Assembly: GCF_020360975.1 (NCBI RefSeq)
Contig: NW_025408672.1
Span: 744,001-808,000, forward strand
Direction: 5' to 3'
Source of the DNA: Hirsutella rhossiliensis
Taxonomy: Eukaryota > Ascomycota > Sordariomycetes > Hypocreales > Ophiocordycipitaceae
DNA: 64,000 bases
Shown: positions 62,853 to 64,000 of the stretch, in pieces
Position numbering within the stretch: position 1 is the first letter of the stretch
Layout: the number at the start of each line of letters is the position of its first letter
The notes under the pieces: generated by a model
What the model was told of the DNA's origin: nothing
The model's database searches: none
Seen by the model: only the letters and a program-made list of their open reading frames with translations
Made by a program: the position numbers and the translations under genes

Positions 62853-64000
62853 TATCGCGAAGCGTGGCCTAATTTCGTAGTTCTCGGAGATATCCCTTAG
62901 TAAGAGGGACCTAGGAAGCTAAAAAACAGGTTTTAAGGAAGGATCTAAAAGGAGGTGCAGAGAGGAGGGTAGGGGTAAGAGGGGAAGTAGAAGTAGCGAT
63001 AGCTTCCTATAGAGGTAGCGAGAGATAAGACGGATATACCGGCAATAGCTAGAAATGAGGGGAAAAACCAGCAAAAAGCTTAGTAGTTAAAAGTATATTA
63101 GTAGCTTCTTTAAGTAGGATCTTCTTTATTAATTAAGATGCTAGATAGGTATAAAGAAGAGCGTTAGATAGAGGAAAGAAAGATAATTAAGGTAATATAA
63201 TAATTACTTCCCTATTATAATTACTGCCCCTATAAGAATTAAATATCTCTGCCCTACCTATCCGACCCCTTACTTTTAATTTTACCTTTATAAATATTTT
63301 TATATACTTCTTATATCTCTCTTTACGAGAGTTATAAGCCTAGGAGGAATAGTATTCCTATACCTTCCGGCTACTATAAAAGGCACCTTTCTTATATCCC
63401 TCGTAGCTTCCTTTTACCCCTCTTACTAGAAAAGCCGATTTTTAACCGACCTTTCTACCCCCTCTTCCGTAATAATATCGAAAAACGACTCCTCTACTAT
63501 CCCTATAGTCCGTAGGACGATTCTAGTAGAGCCCTAAGATTAGGATAAGTAGGTAAAGGAGCTATAGGCTCGTATAGATAGGACTATCTATAATTTAGTC
63601 TTCTTTAATAAGCAGGACCCTCTTAAGCCCCCTCTTTATCTTAGCGCAACGGAATTTATAGAGGGAGTATCCCTCTTCTCCGAGCTAACCTCCGTAGAGT
63701 AAAGAGCTTTTTCTACTACCTTAGGTAACTACGAGAGTCACCGAAAGGAATACCTCTATGAGACGAAGCTGCTAACTACTATACGCACGGCTATAATAGA
63801 ATCCGTTAGTGCCGTAAAGCTAATCTCTCTTTAAGAGGAAGAGACCCCTAGGTAGTAGCTTTTAAAGCTCGAGACCTCGATAGCTCCCTCGAGGGGCTAT
63901 ATAACTAACTATATTAGGAAGACCTATACGGTATACCTAGGAGCCTTTTCTGCTAGGAACCTACTAGCTTCTTCGTGGCTAGCTAAGTAGGAAGAAATCC
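62853..64000 (+). mobile_element. Copia C3, 5' part, cut by window end
   Basis: 5' LTR 62,853-63,330 (starts TATCGCGAAGCGTGG, ends CTTTACGAGA), then primer site GTTATAAGCCTAGG and gag collinear with C1 (14,970 on). It is the least mutated C copy: CGAGAGTCACCGAAAGG and similar strings keep CA and CpG. The preceding bases GTTAT (62,848-62,852) are a possible TSD; the other end lies outside. Confidence 0.9.

Overview
The window looks like a transposon-rich, gene-poor compartment of a filamentous ascomycete (Pezizomycotina) genome. Three things support this: short GT-AG introns, most of 59-91 nt, with CTRAY-like branch points; gene families typical of these fungi; and the signature of repeat-induced point mutation (RIP). 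Outside about 32.7-33.1 kb and 34.4-41.95 kb the dinucleotides CA and TG are almost absent, TA is very abundant, and old reading frames are broken by TAA/TAG at former CAA/CAG/TGG codons. CpG survives in many stretches, so the mutation targeted CpA. All statements on composition come from reading, not from a computed index.

Left arm (1-32,423): a nest of dead retroelements. A LINE on the minus strand (1-2300 and 22,504-about 26,480) is split by Gypsy element A (2301-22,503). One LTR of A is split by a second Gypsy, chromovirus B (2416-9278), and its gag-pol is split by Copia element C1 (14,493-20,840). A solo LTR (24,995-25,691) sits in the LINE. A second, 5'-truncated LINE copy (27,534-30,755) sits in an unidentified repeat. 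Most insertions can be delimited to the base by LTR ends and target-site duplications (TSDs).

Centre: at 32,424-33,172 lies a miniature LTR element (T2) with a younger copy (T3, 32,749-33,095) inserted in its 3' LTR. T3 is free of RIP and carries tRNA-like A- and B-box sequences. After 1.2 kb of AT-rich relic comes a RIP-free gene island (34.4-41.95 kb). It holds a GNAT acetyltransferase (+, 2 exons), a CmcJ/AsaB-like oxidoreductase (-, 5 exons), a short un-RIPped LINE fragment, and a phenol-hydroxylase-type FAD monooxygenase (+, 8 exons). The two redox genes are divergent, which suggests a small specialised-metabolism locus or the remnant of one. No core synthase is present.

Right arm (41,960-64,000): LINE ORF1 relic (+), a Gypsy A-like pol fragment, a minus-strand Copia (F) interrupted by Copia C2 (46,911-60,569), which itself carries Gypsy D (51,325-58,204) and a third miniature element T1 (58,818-59,191). 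The start of Copia C3 runs off the window end. No intact rRNA or tRNA gene and no CRISPR array was seen. The most unusual items are the T-family miniature retroelements, which pair a half-tRNA primer site with tRNA-like promoter boxes spanning the LTR junction, and an apparent extra gene antisense to gag-pol in Gypsy elements A and D, weakly also in B.
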